The notes beneath the pieces are model-generated. The model was not told the origin of the DNA, searched no databases, and worked only from the letters and a program-made list of their open reading frames with translations. Position numbers and translations under genes: made by a program. A stretch of DNA of 64,000 nucleotides from JAAXKN01 sp036261625 (lineage in GTDB: Bacteria; Bacteroidota; Ignavibacteria; Ignavibacteriales; SURF-24), in contig DATAKL010000002.1 of NCBI GenBank assembly GCA_036261625.1, positions 1 to 64,000 of the forward strand, written 5' to 3'. Of this stretch, positions 44,291 through 53,618 are shown piece after piece. The first letter of the stretch is position 1. Each line of letters begins with the position of its first letter.

Positions 44291-45451
44291 CTACTGAAAC
44301 GCGTAGAGATAGCCGTCGTCGCAGCCGATGTACATTACGCCATTGTCAATTACGGGGGAGGACTGCACGGGGCCTTCCAAATATACACCCCACTTCTCCT
44401 CGCCTGTTAAGGCGTTGACTCCATAAACGACTCCGTTCCAGCAGCCGAAGTAAACCATGCTGCCTGCAACAACAGGTGAAGAGAACACGTTTGCCTGAGT
44501 CTTTACTCTCCACTTTTCTTTGCCCGTTTTCATATCTACTGCATTGAAAAATTGGGCATCTGAACTGCCGGAATATACAAGCCCGTTTACTGCGGCGGGG
44601 GACGTAATAACCCACGATCCTTCGTGATCAAATGTCCACTTCTTTTCTCCTGTCTTAATGTCGAGAGCGTAAAGCATTCCGTCGCGGCTTCCGAAGAATA
44701 TCATGCTGTCAGTAACTACAGGACTCGACTGGACTTCACCTTTGGGAAAATACTTGTTTCCCTTTGTCTTAAATTTCCAGACTGTTTTTCCTGTAGATTC
44801 TTCGAGAGCATAAAGATTGCCGTCGTGGCTTCCGAAATAAACAATTCCGTTTTTAATTGCTGGTGAAGCTCTAACAATGCTTTCAGTTTTGAATTTCCAC
44901 TTTATACTCCCGTCTTTTGCACCTAATGCATAGAAGTATCCGTCACCTGAGCCGAAGAAAACAGTTCCCTTGTCAACTGCAGGAGACGAAAGGAAATAAT
45001 CCCAGCCCCCGTTTTTGTAGTTGCCCTTCGGTTGATTTAATTCCTCACCGGTCTGAAACTTCCAGAGGAGTCTGCCCGTAAGGGCCTCCAGAGCATAAAA
45101 GAAATTATCGCGGCTTAAGAAATATACCGCTCCATCTGAAACAGCAGGGGAGGATGATATGTCGTCACCTGTCTGGAATTTCCAGGCCAGGCTGCCTGAG
45201 GACTTGTCCAGGGCATAAAAAAATTTGTCTCTGCTGCCAAAGTAAACCATTTTGTTAGAAACCGCCGGAGTGCTCCTTATCATGCCGTCGGTCTTAAAGC
45301 GCCACTTGAATTTTCCAGAATCGCTGAATACGCTTGAGCTATAGCCTTTATGCTCGAGGCTGCCCCTGAAGGTTTCACTCTGGGCATTCAGGTTTTGGAA
45401 TATGAAGAAAATTAAAAGAAGAAATACGGGGTTCAGCTTAAAGGTGCGCAC
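44291..45451 (-). CDS. Secreted PQQ-type beta-propeller protein
   Basis: A 386-residue protein with a signal peptide (ends LNAQ) and about eight repeats of the kind YFGSRDKFFYALDKSSGSL followed by WKFQTG, the WD-like motif of PQQ_2/BamB propellers. Catalytic residues of PQQ dehydrogenases are not evident, so it is likely a structural or ligand-binding propeller, possibly a BamB-like role in outer membrane assembly. It is a monocistronic gene between two strong terminators. Confidence 0.85.
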   Translation of the reverse strand: MRTFKLNPVFLLLIFFIFQNLNAQSETFRGSLEHKGYSSSVFSDSGKFKWRFKTDGMIRSTPAVSNKMVYFGSRDKFFYALDKSSGSLAWKFQTGDDISSSPAVSDGAVYFLSRDNFFYALEALTGRLLWKFQTGEELNQPKGNYKNGGWDYFLSSPAVDKGTVFFGSGDGYFYALGAKDGSIKWKFKTESIVRASPAIKNGIVYFGSHDGNLYALEESTGKTVWKFKTKGNKYFPKGEVQSSPVVTDSMIFFGSRDGMLYALDIKTGEKKWTFDHEGSWVITSPAAVNGLVYSGSSDAQFFNAVDMKTGKEKWRVKTQANVFSSPVVAGSMVYFGCWNGVVYGVNALTGEEKWGVYLEGPVQSSPVIDNGVMYIGCDDGYLYAFQ

Positions 45452-45480
45452 TGGAAAAACTCCTTTTACAATTGGATAGA

Positions 45481-45514
45481 AAAAATAAGGCGGGAAAAAA
45501 CTATTTCTCCCGCC
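45481..45514 (-). terminator. Terminator after citF
   Basis: GGCGGGA (45489-45495) pairs with TCCCGCC (45508-45514); the minus strand continues into TTATTTTT. It closes the citrate module. Confidence 0.88.
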
Positions 45515-45550
45515 CTAAATATAAAAAGGTCCAAAATTAAAAATTGGGGA

Positions 45551-47107
45551 TTAATCGATAACCTGGAACACTGAATCGAGCGCCGTTCCGTCCACCCACT
45601 TTACAACGGCAACAACCTTGTCATTATTGATCTTAGGCTTCTGAGGGGCTCCGCCGCAGATCTCAAAAACTTCATCACGGATCTCTGTGATCGGCTTAAT
45701 TGGAAGGCTCGTGCCTTCAACAGCCTTTAAGAGATCCTGTCTCCTGGGATTAATCGCAATGCCGCGTTCGGTTATGATAACGTCAATCAGTTCACCCGGT
45801 CCGCATAGAGTAGTCACCTCATCAACAATAACAGGTATCCTGTCGCGGAAGGAAGGGATTGCAAGAATTGTGCACTTTGAGTACAAACAGTTCTGCCAGC
45901 CTCCGATTCCATGAAGCAGGTATCCGTCTGAATGCGTAACAACGTTTGCATTGAAGTTTATGTCAACTTCCGTGGCACCTAAGACTGCGGTATCTATAAT
46001 TGAGGCGAAGTTACCCTTGCCGTGAAAGTTGTAGCTTGTAAAGGGACTTGTATTAACGTGATTGGGGTTTTCCCTCATTGACCGCACGCCTTCAAGATCG
46101 AATGTCTGTCCGTCAAGGATGTAGTCTGTCAGGCCTTCTTCCAAAAGCTGCACGAGGTACTTCGTGCTGCCGCCGCGCACAAAGCGCGCCTTTACACCCT
46201 TTTTCTTCATTCTTTCCTTGAGGTATAAAACAAATGCCAGATTCGTTCCGCCGGCACCTGCCTGGAAAGAGAATCCGTCTTTCATGATCCCTGCTTCTTC
46301 AATAAACTGCGCAACGTATTCGGCAATAAGAAGCCTGTCGGGGCTCTTTGTTACCTCAGTTGTTCCGGAGACAATTTTTGATGGGTCACCAAGGGAATCT
46401 ATCTCAACTACATAGTCCACGTTGTTTCCCTGTATCTGCCAGGGCACACAGGGAAAAGGAACGAGATTGTCTGTTACAACAATGACCCTGTCGGCGTATT
46501 CAGAATCTCCAAGGGCAAATCCTATAAGTCCGCTTGCGGACTTTCCGTTAACGCCGTTTGAGTTGCCGAATGGGTCCGAAGTGGGTGCTGCAATAACAGC
46601 GATATCAATATGAACTTCGCCATCCTGAATTGCCTGGTAGCGCCCTCCATGTGAACGCAGGACACCAACGCCTTTCATTTTTCCCTGCGTCGTATAGCGC
46701 CCCAAAGGACCGTTCATGCTTCCTTCTATATGGCTAATAGTGCCGTCTTCAAGATAAGGTATCAGGTGCTCATGGCAGGGGAATGACGCGCTCGGGAACC
46801 AGCGTATGTTTTTAACGCCCATTTCATGAATTATGTCGAAGAGCATATTTGTAAGCACGTCGCCGTTTCTTAAGTGGTGGTGTGTTGAAATGGTCATTCC
46901 GTCTTTAATGCCTGCTTTAATTAAGGCTTCTTTAAGACTTCCTACAAGTTTGTTCCCATCTTCAGGATAATCTATGCAGCTTCTGACAGCAGGCTTGGCC
47001 TTGCAGCCCGAGGGTTTATACTTATTTACTCCCTTAAAAGGAACCTGACTTTCTCCGTTTATCTCATCCGGAACAAGTCTTCCGGCAGCATTTTTCAGTA
47101 ATTTCAT
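45551..47107 (-). CDS. citF: Citrate lyase alpha subunit
   Basis: A 518-residue CitF, the citrate:acetyl-ACP transferase of citrate lyase. Diagnostic stretches include STHHHLRNGD, FQAGAGGTNLAF, VRGGSTKYLVQLLEEGLTDY, HSDGYLLHGIGGWQN and TLCGPGELIDVIITERG. It makes citryl-ACP and acetate from citrate and acetyl-ACP. It starts two bases after the CitDE stop, so they are coupled. Citramalate lyase subunits are close relatives and cannot be excluded from sequence alone. Confidence 0.92.
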   Translation of the reverse strand: MKLLKNAAGRLVPDEINGESQVPFKGVNKYKPSGCKAKPAVRSCIDYPEDGNKLVGSLKEALIKAGIKDGMTISTHHHLRNGDVLTNMLFDIIHEMGVKNIRWFPSASFPCHEHLIPYLEDGTISHIEGSMNGPLGRYTTQGKMKGVGVLRSHGGRYQAIQDGEVHIDIAVIAAPTSDPFGNSNGVNGKSASGLIGFALGDSEYADRVIVVTDNLVPFPCVPWQIQGNNVDYVVEIDSLGDPSKIVSGTTEVTKSPDRLLIAEYVAQFIEEAGIMKDGFSFQAGAGGTNLAFVLYLKERMKKKGVKARFVRGGSTKYLVQLLEEGLTDYILDGQTFDLEGVRSMRENPNHVNTSPFTSYNFHGKGNFASIIDTAVLGATEVDINFNANVVTHSDGYLLHGIGGWQNCLYSKCTILAIPSFRDRIPVIVDEVTTLCGPGELIDVIITERGIAINPRRQDLLKAVEGTSLPIKPITEIRDEVFEICGGAPQKPKINNDKVVAVVKWVDGTALDSVFQVID

Positions 47108-47109
47108 TT

Positions 47110-48327
47110 TCAGCTATTCCTCCAGTCTTCCGGAATAAGTTTATTTAACAGTGCCAGATGAATCGTATTGCGTGCCCTTTTTACTACAGGCGCATCAATC
47201 ATTTTGCTTCCTAAGGACACAACCCCGATCCCTTTTCTTTCGGCGTCTTCAAAGGCAAGCACAATCTTCTTTGCTTTTTCAATTTCGGCTTCACCCGGGG
47301 CAAAGGCTTCATTGATGACCTTGATCTGCCTTGGATGTATGCAGCCCTTGCCTTCAAAGCCTAACGACTTGGCTTCAAGCACGCTTTTTCTCAGCCCTTC
47401 CATATCGCTTACATCTGAAAATACGGTGTCGATTGCCTGTATGCCTGCGGCTTTGGCGGCATTTACCAGCATGGAGCGAGCAAAGAAGCTTTCTTTCCCT
47501 TCATCTGTCCTCTGTGTTCCCAGGTCTGCCGTATAATCCTCAAGCCCTATTGCAAGAGAGCATACATTCTCGCTGGCCGAGGCAATTTCGAATGCTCTCA
47601 TAACACCAAGCGCACTTTCAATAATAGGCATGTAGTAGATTTCATTTGAGATGTTGTACTCTTTCTTAAGGCGCACGACCTCATTTTCCACGTCGTAGAT
47701 CTGCTCAGGGCTTTCGCACTTTGGAATTAAAATTACGTGGACATTATGAGGTACAATAAAATTAAGGTCTCTTTTGCCCAAGGGGAGCTGATTTATTCTT
47801 ACCATCCTTTCAGTGCCGTAGAAGTCAACTCTTCTCAGGGCATTTCTTACCAGCAGCTGCGCCGCCTCTTTCTCCACAGGAGCAACACTGTCCTCAAGAT
47901 CAAGAATTACAGCATCCGGCTCATGAAGACCTGCATTCGGGAAGAACTTGGGTTCATTGCCCGGAAGATAAAGCCTGCTGCGGCGCATTCGATCCTTGGT
48001 TGTCGAATACATGTTCTTCTTATTCATCGGAAGGAGGAACTCCTTTTTATTTTCAGGATACAGCTTCTTTACTGCAAGCTCAAACCTGGCTGCAAGTACG
48101 AATGGAAGCGCCCCGGAGTCCTCAAGGCAGATGCGGGCATTTTTAATTTCGAAAAATTCACACATATCCAGTATGAGCCTGCGGATTGAATCTCCGTACA
48201 TCGTACTGACTTTACTTTTAATTTCCAGTTCAATTCCGCCGGAGGGAGTTATCTCAAGTTCGAAGTAGCAGTCGGAGCGTACTTTATCTCCCTGTTTTCC
48301 GGCAGATGATTTCTTTAATTGTTCCAT
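47110..48327 (-). CDS. citDE: Fused citrate lyase acyl carrier and beta subunits (CitD-CitE)
   Basis: A 405-residue fusion. Residues ~7-95 are CitD-like: SAGKQGDKVRSDCYFELEI, then YGDSIRRLILDM and LEDSGALPFVLAARFELA. S18 in the KVRSDC segment aligns with the serine that carries the phosphoribosyl-dephospho-CoA group. Residues ~113-405 are CitE (HpcH/HpaI aldolase-like) with RSRLYLPGNEPKF, DAVILDLEDSV, LAIGLEDYTADLG and GKGCIHPRQ. CitE cleaves citryl-ACP to oxaloacetate and acetyl-ACP. The normal genes are separate; here the carrier is tethered to the lyase. citC, citX and citG for activating the carrier are absent from the window. Confidence 0.88.
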   Translation of the reverse strand: MEQLKKSSAGKQGDKVRSDCYFELEITPSGGIELEIKSKVSTMYGDSIRRLILDMCEFFEIKNARICLEDSGALPFVLAARFELAVKKLYPENKKEFLLPMNKKNMYSTTKDRMRRSRLYLPGNEPKFFPNAGLHEPDAVILDLEDSVAPVEKEAAQLLVRNALRRVDFYGTERMVRINQLPLGKRDLNFIVPHNVHVILIPKCESPEQIYDVENEVVRLKKEYNISNEIYYMPIIESALGVMRAFEIASASENVCSLAIGLEDYTADLGTQRTDEGKESFFARSMLVNAAKAAGIQAIDTVFSDVSDMEGLRKSVLEAKSLGFEGKGCIHPRQIKVINEAFAPGEAEIEKAKKIVLAFEDAERKGIGVVSLGSKMIDAPVVKRARNTIHLALLNKLIPEDWRNS

Positions 48328-48364
48328 ATTAAATTCTCTTCAAGAGTTAAATTAAAGTTAAAAG

Positions 48365-48394
48365 CGGCATTAAGACTTTACTGACTTAATGCCG
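48365..48394. terminator. Intergenic hairpin between prpD-like gene and citDE
   Basis: CGGCATTAAG (48365-48374) pairs perfectly with CTTAATGCCG (48385-48394). On the minus strand CTTTTAACTTT follows, a short T-rich tail. It could attenuate transcription into citDE or protect the upstream mRNA. Confidence 0.55.
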
Positions 48395-48400
48395 GAAATT

Positions 48401-49768
48401 TTAAACTATAAGACTGGCCATAAAATCTTTAGCCGTCATATTTTCGCAGGTAAAAATGGTCTCTTTTATCTTTTGCTGCCTTTCAGGCGTAAGAAGCCTG
48501 GATGACAGCGCATTGAATTTATTTTCAAGGTCTTCCATTGTCATCGGTTCCCTGGGGTCGCCTTTCGGGAATTCCAGGTACTCTGTAAATTCGCGCCCGT
48601 CCCTGGTCCTTATCTTGACACGCGAGGGCTGTTTGGCCGGGAACATCTTCTCAAATTCAATGGAGGCTTCACCCTTAATCTTGTCAATTACTTCCCAGAT
48701 TGCCGGGTCCTTCATCTTTTCTTCCGAGAAGGAGTTTGTTGTTATCTTGTGGTCAACCAGGGCTGCTGCAATGCAGTAGGGAAGCGAGTGATCTGCGGTT
48801 TCCCTAGATTCGGGGCGGTACTTGTGGGGATCGAACAAAATGTCGCAGGCTCTTGCAATTGTTGTAACTGTAACCGAGTCGATATCCTTATAGCTGATGT
48901 TGTTCTTTGTTACAACCTTCAGCGTGCAGGTAATGTGTGTATGAGTGAGGGCCTCGGTGGGGAATGCCTTCATGCCGCATTCCATTATTTTGAACTTTTC
49001 ACCCAGGCCGCAGAGGAGCTTATCCGTGTCCCACTCAGGGCCGAATACATCCATGAGGCCTTCTTTGCCTTCAAAAACGGCTTCAGTTCCCGTGTAGCCT
49101 TTCTGGGCCATAAGGGCTGCAAAGACGCCTGCCTGGACCGCCATCGGGTCGACAGTGTTTTTCATCATAGTGAGTTTACCTGCCGTGGGGCAGCCTATTG
49201 TATGATTATGGCTGCCGTTAATGCCTATGGCGTGTACCATCTGATCGACTGTAAGACCCAAAACTTTGCCTGCCACAATTGGTGAGACAAACTGTGTTAG
49301 CGTTGCATGGTGCCATTTGCGTTCACGCACTCCGGGAACCGCAAATTCGCAGAGGCGCTGCTCAAACTCATATGCAAGCACAATTGCCGTAATTACATCC
49401 TTCATCGATGCTCCTGATAGTTCTGCGGCAGAAAGGGCTGCCGGTATAAGGTCCGAAGGATGCGAAGGATCTTCTTTCCAGTAAATGTCATTAAAGTCGA
49501 GCGCGCGAATCATGAGTGAATTGACAAGCGAGGCGTTGACGGCAGGAACTTTATCCCCGAATCCTATAAGAGTGGCCTGAGCGTTACCGCCCATTTCCTT
49601 ATAAATATCTCTTAAAATATTAACGTCCTTTGTATGATATCCTCCGTATGCGCATCCTACGGAATCATAAAGATATCTTTTAACCTCATTTATAACTTCA
49701 GAAGGGAGGTCCTCATATTTTAAGTTAACAGCAAATTCAGCAATCTGACGTGAAAACGACTTTTCCAT
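48401..49768 (-). CDS. MmgE/PrpD-family protein
   Basis: A 455-residue MmgE/PrpD protein. Family features include AVNLKYEDLPSEVINEVKRYLYDSVGCAYGG at the start (aligned by position, residues ~12-42), HPSD, GINGSHNHTIG and MECGMKAFPTEALTH. Known members are 2-methylcitrate dehydratase and cis-aconitate decarboxylase, as well as poorly characterised enzymes. Beside an aconitase and citrate lyase, a role on citrate, aconitate or 2-methylcitrate is likely, but the prpB/prpC partners of the methylcitrate cycle are not in the window. Substrate unknown. Confidence 0.82.
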   Translation of the reverse strand: MEKSFSRQIAEFAVNLKYEDLPSEVINEVKRYLYDSVGCAYGGYHTKDVNILRDIYKEMGGNAQATLIGFGDKVPAVNASLVNSLMIRALDFNDIYWKEDPSHPSDLIPAALSAAELSGASMKDVITAIVLAYEFEQRLCEFAVPGVRERKWHHATLTQFVSPIVAGKVLGLTVDQMVHAIGINGSHNHTIGCPTAGKLTMMKNTVDPMAVQAGVFAALMAQKGYTGTEAVFEGKEGLMDVFGPEWDTDKLLCGLGEKFKIMECGMKAFPTEALTHTHITCTLKVVTKNNISYKDIDSVTVTTIARACDILFDPHKYRPESRETADHSLPYCIAAALVDHKITTNSFSEEKMKDPAIWEVIDKIKGEASIEFEKMFPAKQPSRVKIRTRDGREFTEYLEFPKGDPREPMTMEDLENKFNALSSRLLTPERQQKIKETIFTCENMTAKDFMASLIV

Positions 49769-49796
49769 AATACCTCTGATTAAAAATTATTAACTG

Positions 49797-49819
49797 AAAA
49801 GGTGTCCAATTCACCTTTT
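49797..49819. terminator. Hairpin between aconitase and PrpD-like genes
   Basis: AAAAGGTG (49797-49804) pairs with CACCTTTT (49812-49819). The AT-rich stem with a T-rich arm could be a weak terminator on the minus strand. Confidence 0.45.
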
Positions 49820-49826
49820 ATAAATC

Positions 49827-51788
49827 TTATAAATTGTTTTTAACCCAGTTCTCAAGCCCGCCGAAGACAATGAGCTCCTGTGCGGCCGCTCCAACGGGAC
49901 TTATCCTGTACAGTTTGCCTTCTGCCTTAAGAACTGAATGTTTGAAATCTATTTCAGCCGCGACGCCGGTTTTAACCGTGAGTTGCGACTTTCCGAATTT
50001 ATCTTTAAGATCCCTTATGAGTTCGGGAGCTTCAATTAAAAGGAAGCCGTTATTAAGCGCGTTTCTTTTGTATGTTTCATTAAACGATCCTGCCACAACA
50101 AGCTGAATTCCCCTGTACTTAAGGGCTGTTGCAGCCTGCTCCCTGGAGCTTCCGGTACCGAAGTTGAAGCCGCCGGCAAGTATGTCGCCTTTATTTACAA
50201 TCTTTCCGAATTCAGGGTCGTAGTTTTCCATAACGACCGCTGCCTGTTCTTCAGGCGTCATATCGTCATTATATGTATACTTGCCGGGATAGATTCCGTC
50301 TGTATTCATATTGTCCTGGTGACAGAAGATAATTTCACCTGTAATTTTCTCCGGGAAGCCCTTAATGATATTAACTTCACTTTCAGAATCCACAGTTTCT
50401 TTTGATTCTTTTATTGATCCGATGAGCTTTGAGCTCACTCCAGTCCAGCTGTATGTGATTTTTCCAGACAGTGCGCTTGAGGCAACTACGGCAGGGGATG
50501 CCAGGTATGCCTGAGCATTAGGTGAACCCATTCTACCTTTGAAGTTCCTGTTTGTAGCTGAAATACCTACCTCGCCGTCTTCTAAAAGTCCCGTCCCAAG
50601 GCCTATGCACGGGCCGCAACCCGGGGGAAGCGGTATCGCACCGGCTTCAAGAAGAGTCTGCCAGTCGCCCCGCTTTTCACTTTCAGCCTGCACTTCGCTT
50701 GATGCTGCTGCAATGTAGAACTTGACGCCTTCGGAGACCTTTTTGCCTTTGACAACCTTTGCAGCCTCGGACAAGTCATCTACGCGGCTGTTGACGCAGC
50801 TGACAAGGTAAGCCTTATCGATCTTAACGTCCTTATTTATAATTTCAGACAACGGGGTCATCACCTTTACCGTATTAGGCCCTGAAACGTATGGCTCAAC
50901 CGAGGAAAGGTCTATTTCAATTTCCTTTGAATAGAAGCAATCATTATCAGCCTGAAGGCATTCTTTTCCCAGCGCTTCAATTCTTTCAGTGTTTATTCTT
51001 GGGTTAATGCCGTTTATGTCCGAGTTAACTCCGGCAGGACCTCGTTTTGAAAGAAACTTCTCACGGTCCTTAAGCCAGTTTATTGTAACCTCATCAATCG
51101 GGAAGACTCCGGCAAGAGCGCCCCACTCGGTTGTCATATTGGCTATTGAAAGCCTTTCATCCACTGAAAGATAGTTTACCCCTTCGCCTCTAAATTCAAT
51201 TGCGTGGTTGAGGACCTCATCGTGATTAAAAAGTCCGCAGAGGGCGATAATGACGTCTTTACCTGTAACGCCCGTCTGGAGCTTTCCTTTCAGTTCAACC
51301 TTTGCAACAGGCGGCACCTGCCACCAGGTTCTGCCTGTAGCCCAGATGGCAGCAGCGTCTGTTCTGACAATGGGTGTTCCTAAGCATCCTAAGCCTCCGT
51401 ACATGTTTGAGTGGCTGTCTGAGGCAACTACCATAGTACCGGGGAAGGCGTAGCCCTCTTCACACATAATCTGATGGCCTATGCCGCGCCCGGCAGGGTA
51501 AAAGTCGCTTCCCATGCTTTTTGCGAAGGCCTCTATCTTCTTATATTTTTCCAGGTTCTTTTCTGTTTTATCCTGCACGTTGTGGTCAAGCGTGTTTACA
51601 ACCTGGTGCGGGTTCCGGAGCTTTTGGGCGCCGATGCTCTTAAACTTGGGAATTACGGCTCCCGTATTGTCGTGTGTCATTACATAGGCGGGCCTGATTG
51701 AAATATAATCTCCGGCATGGACCTCGTGGGACTCTGAAAGCCCGACGGCAAATCTCTGTGCAATTTTTTCTATTAATGTCTGAGACAT
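49827..51788 (-). CDS. Aconitate hydratase family protein
   Basis: A 653-residue aconitase with all four domains in one chain. The cluster cysteines are seen in SCVNSR and GCGPCIGLG; VASDSHSNMYGGLGCLG and HQIMCEEGYAFPG are typical; the swivel domain holds FNFGTGSSREQAATAL. It is shorter than AcnA (~890) and nearer the archaeal/Bacteroidetes short type. It interconverts citrate and isocitrate. Between an isocitrate dehydrogenase-like gene and citrate lyase genes it fits a route between isocitrate and citrate. Homoaconitase-type substrates cannot be ruled out. Confidence 0.9.
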   Translation of the reverse strand: MSQTLIEKIAQRFAVGLSESHEVHAGDYISIRPAYVMTHDNTGAVIPKFKSIGAQKLRNPHQVVNTLDHNVQDKTEKNLEKYKKIEAFAKSMGSDFYPAGRGIGHQIMCEEGYAFPGTMVVASDSHSNMYGGLGCLGTPIVRTDAAAIWATGRTWWQVPPVAKVELKGKLQTGVTGKDVIIALCGLFNHDEVLNHAIEFRGEGVNYLSVDERLSIANMTTEWGALAGVFPIDEVTINWLKDREKFLSKRGPAGVNSDINGINPRINTERIEALGKECLQADNDCFYSKEIEIDLSSVEPYVSGPNTVKVMTPLSEIINKDVKIDKAYLVSCVNSRVDDLSEAAKVVKGKKVSEGVKFYIAAASSEVQAESEKRGDWQTLLEAGAIPLPPGCGPCIGLGTGLLEDGEVGISATNRNFKGRMGSPNAQAYLASPAVVASSALSGKITYSWTGVSSKLIGSIKESKETVDSESEVNIIKGFPEKITGEIIFCHQDNMNTDGIYPGKYTYNDDMTPEEQAAVVMENYDPEFGKIVNKGDILAGGFNFGTGSSREQAATALKYRGIQLVVAGSFNETYKRNALNNGFLLIEAPELIRDLKDKFGKSQLTVKTGVAAEIDFKHSVLKAEGKLYRISPVGAAAQELIVFGGLENWVKNNL

Positions 51789-51864
51789 TTTATAACCTCC
51801 TCAAAAAGAGAGTTCATTTACGTGTTTTAGAAGTCAGAAATTACAGTATATTTTCCTCAGGGCA

Positions 51865-51881
51865 GGGGGCACAAGGCCCCC
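51865..51881. repeat. GC-rich palindrome before the aconitase gene
   Basis: GGGGGC (51865-51870) and GCCCCC (51876-51881) flank ACAAG in the 108-bp gap between the HD gene and aconitase. It resembles other palindromes at gene ends in this window (42736, 56436, 63659). Confidence 0.5.
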
Positions 51882-51896
51882 GCCGCAAAAGGAAAA

Positions 51897-52430
51897 TTAA
51901 GCCTTAAAAGGATCGAAACTTACAAAATCTGCATGATGAACAATGATCGATTCAACAGTCCTCATTCCCAGGTCGCCTTCCTTGGAGTGTGTTGCAATAA
52001 TGTGCTGAACCTCCACCGGGATGCCGAAGCGGTCCACAATGCCTATGCCGCTGAAAGGATGCCTGAGCATTTTCCCGGCACTGCTGGTGGTAAGTTTTCC
52101 GTCCTTGATTTCATATTCAAGAAGTTTTCCCACGTCAATTAAAATAGCGCCTGCAATAAGCGTGTCCATGTCTATTTTAATTTCATCCTTGAAATTTTCC
52201 ATCATTGTCTCAGCCATACCCACAGCCAGCTTTACGCAGGTGCGTTTATGTGTCATGAAGGTGATCCTGCAGTCCTTTAAGAGGAGTGAAAAGGGGATCT
52301 TCTCAAGATCCTCTGCAGAAAGCACGCTGTTTTCAATTGCATATACCCAGCAGTCGGTTACCTTGTTCCTGAGATCTTCGTTTTTAATCCAGCTGATCTC
52401 GGGCCATATTTTTAATACCTTCTCGCGCAT
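51897..52430 (-). CDS. Degenerate HD-domain protein
   Basis: A 177-residue HD-superfamily protein. The first ligand is H61 (MTHKRTC), but the namesake His-Asp pair reads Ile-Asp (I98-D99 in LIDVGKLLEY). Later histidines (RHPFSG, IIATHSKEGD, VHHADF) are conserved. Loss of this His probably changes or weakens metal binding. HD proteins act as phosphohydrolases or nucleotide-responsive regulators; this one may regulate or support the surrounding citrate module. It ends the list of genes between IDH (12 bp upstream) and aconitase. Confidence 0.72.
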   Translation of the reverse strand: MREKVLKIWPEISWIKNEDLRNKVTDCWVYAIENSVLSAEDLEKIPFSLLLKDCRITFMTHKRTCVKLAVGMAETMMENFKDEIKIDMDTLIAGAILIDVGKLLEYEIKDGKLTTSSAGKMLRHPFSGIGIVDRFGIPVEVQHIIATHSKEGDLGMRTVESIIVHHADFVSFDPFKA

Positions 52431-52442
52431 TATTTCCTCAAA

Positions 52443-53618
52443 TTAAAGTTTAGCGATTATTGCGTCAGTCATTTCCTGTGTTGTCGCGGCACCCAGCTTA
52501 AACACGTCGGGGCCACCTTTAAGCTTCATCATATCGTAGGTCTTAACACATCCTTCTTCAATTACACTGGCAATTGCGCGGCGTATCTTATCGGCCTTTT
52601 CAGTCTCTCCAATGTGGTCAAGCATCATGCATGCGCTTAGGATCATGGCAATAGGATTTACGATTGAGGGATTTAACTCCTGGTACTTCGGGGCAGATCC
52701 GTGTGTAGGTTCGAAGACAGCAACTTCCTCACCAATATTGGCGCTGCAGGCAAAGCCCAGGCCGCCAACGAGGCCGGCAAAGCCGTCGCTTATAATGTCG
52801 CCGAACATATTTTCTGCAACAATTACCCCGTAGGCCTCAGGATTTTTTGTAAGCCACATCATCTGTGCGTCTATATTTGTATCCCAGAGCTCGATGCCGG
52901 GGTAATTCTTTGCAATTTCCCTTGCTTCCTTGAACATCATGCCCGAGGTTTCCCTTAAGACATTCGGCTTTTCGCAGAGTGTGAGGTTCTTATATCCGTA
53001 TTTCTTTGCGTACTCGAAAGCAGCAGTAAGAATTCTTCTTGAAGCTTTTCTTGTAACAATGCGTGTGGAAACTGCCAGATCCTCGCTCGGCGTATCCTTG
53101 AAGAATTTCATTTTGGAGTGAGTCTCCAGGGCATCACGTACCTGCTTCGGGGGATTAGTCCACTCAACTCCGGCATAAAGGCCTTCGGTATTCTGCCTGA
53201 ATATAACGGCATCTACCATCGGCTCTTCGAAGCCGTCTTTGGTTCTTCTTATAAAGTTAAGGGGATTACCCTTGAATGACAGGCATGGACGTATACAGAT
53301 ATCCAGATTGAAATGCTGTCTTAAACCCACAATCGGGCTGAAGTAAACAAAGCCTTTTCCCTGGAGCGACGGATCCAGTTCCTTCGCAGCAGCATCTTTG
53401 GGCTTGCTTGTTATGGCACCAAAAAGGCCGATCTTATGCTCAGAAAGCAGATCTATAGTTCTCTGGGGCAGTGCATTGCCTTCCTTTATCCAGAAATCCC
53501 ATCCAATATCACCATGGACATAATTTGCCTCGAAACCAACTGCATCTAACACCCTGATTGCCTCAGGAAGAACTGTCTTACCTATACCGTCGCCCGGCAT
53601 TGAAACTATTGTGCGCAT
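52443..53618 (-). CDS. Isocitrate/isopropylmalate dehydrogenase family, NADP-IDH-like
   Basis: A 391-residue decarboxylating dehydrogenase of the IDH/IMDH family. RQNTEGLYAG is nearer to the IDH pattern than to IPMDH (which has a Gly-Gly loop). HGSAPKY retains the Lys-Tyr pair and TYDMMKL the Tyr that bind the 2'-phosphate of NADP in E. coli IDH (Arg there is Lys here). It likely interconverts isocitrate and 2-oxoglutarate with NADP; homoisocitrate or tartrate-type substrates are alternatives. It is the first gene of the citrate module. Confidence 0.82.
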   Translation of the reverse strand: MRTIVSMPGDGIGKTVLPEAIRVLDAVGFEANYVHGDIGWDFWIKEGNALPQRTIDLLSEHKIGLFGAITSKPKDAAAKELDPSLQGKGFVYFSPIVGLRQHFNLDICIRPCLSFKGNPLNFIRRTKDGFEEPMVDAVIFRQNTEGLYAGVEWTNPPKQVRDALETHSKMKFFKDTPSEDLAVSTRIVTRKASRRILTAAFEYAKKYGYKNLTLCEKPNVLRETSGMMFKEAREIAKNYPGIELWDTNIDAQMMWLTKNPEAYGVIVAENMFGDIISDGFAGLVGGLGFACSANIGEEVAVFEPTHGSAPKYQELNPSIVNPIAMILSACMMLDHIGETEKADKIRRAIASVIEEGCVKTYDMMKLKGGPDVFKLGAATTQEMTDAIIAKL

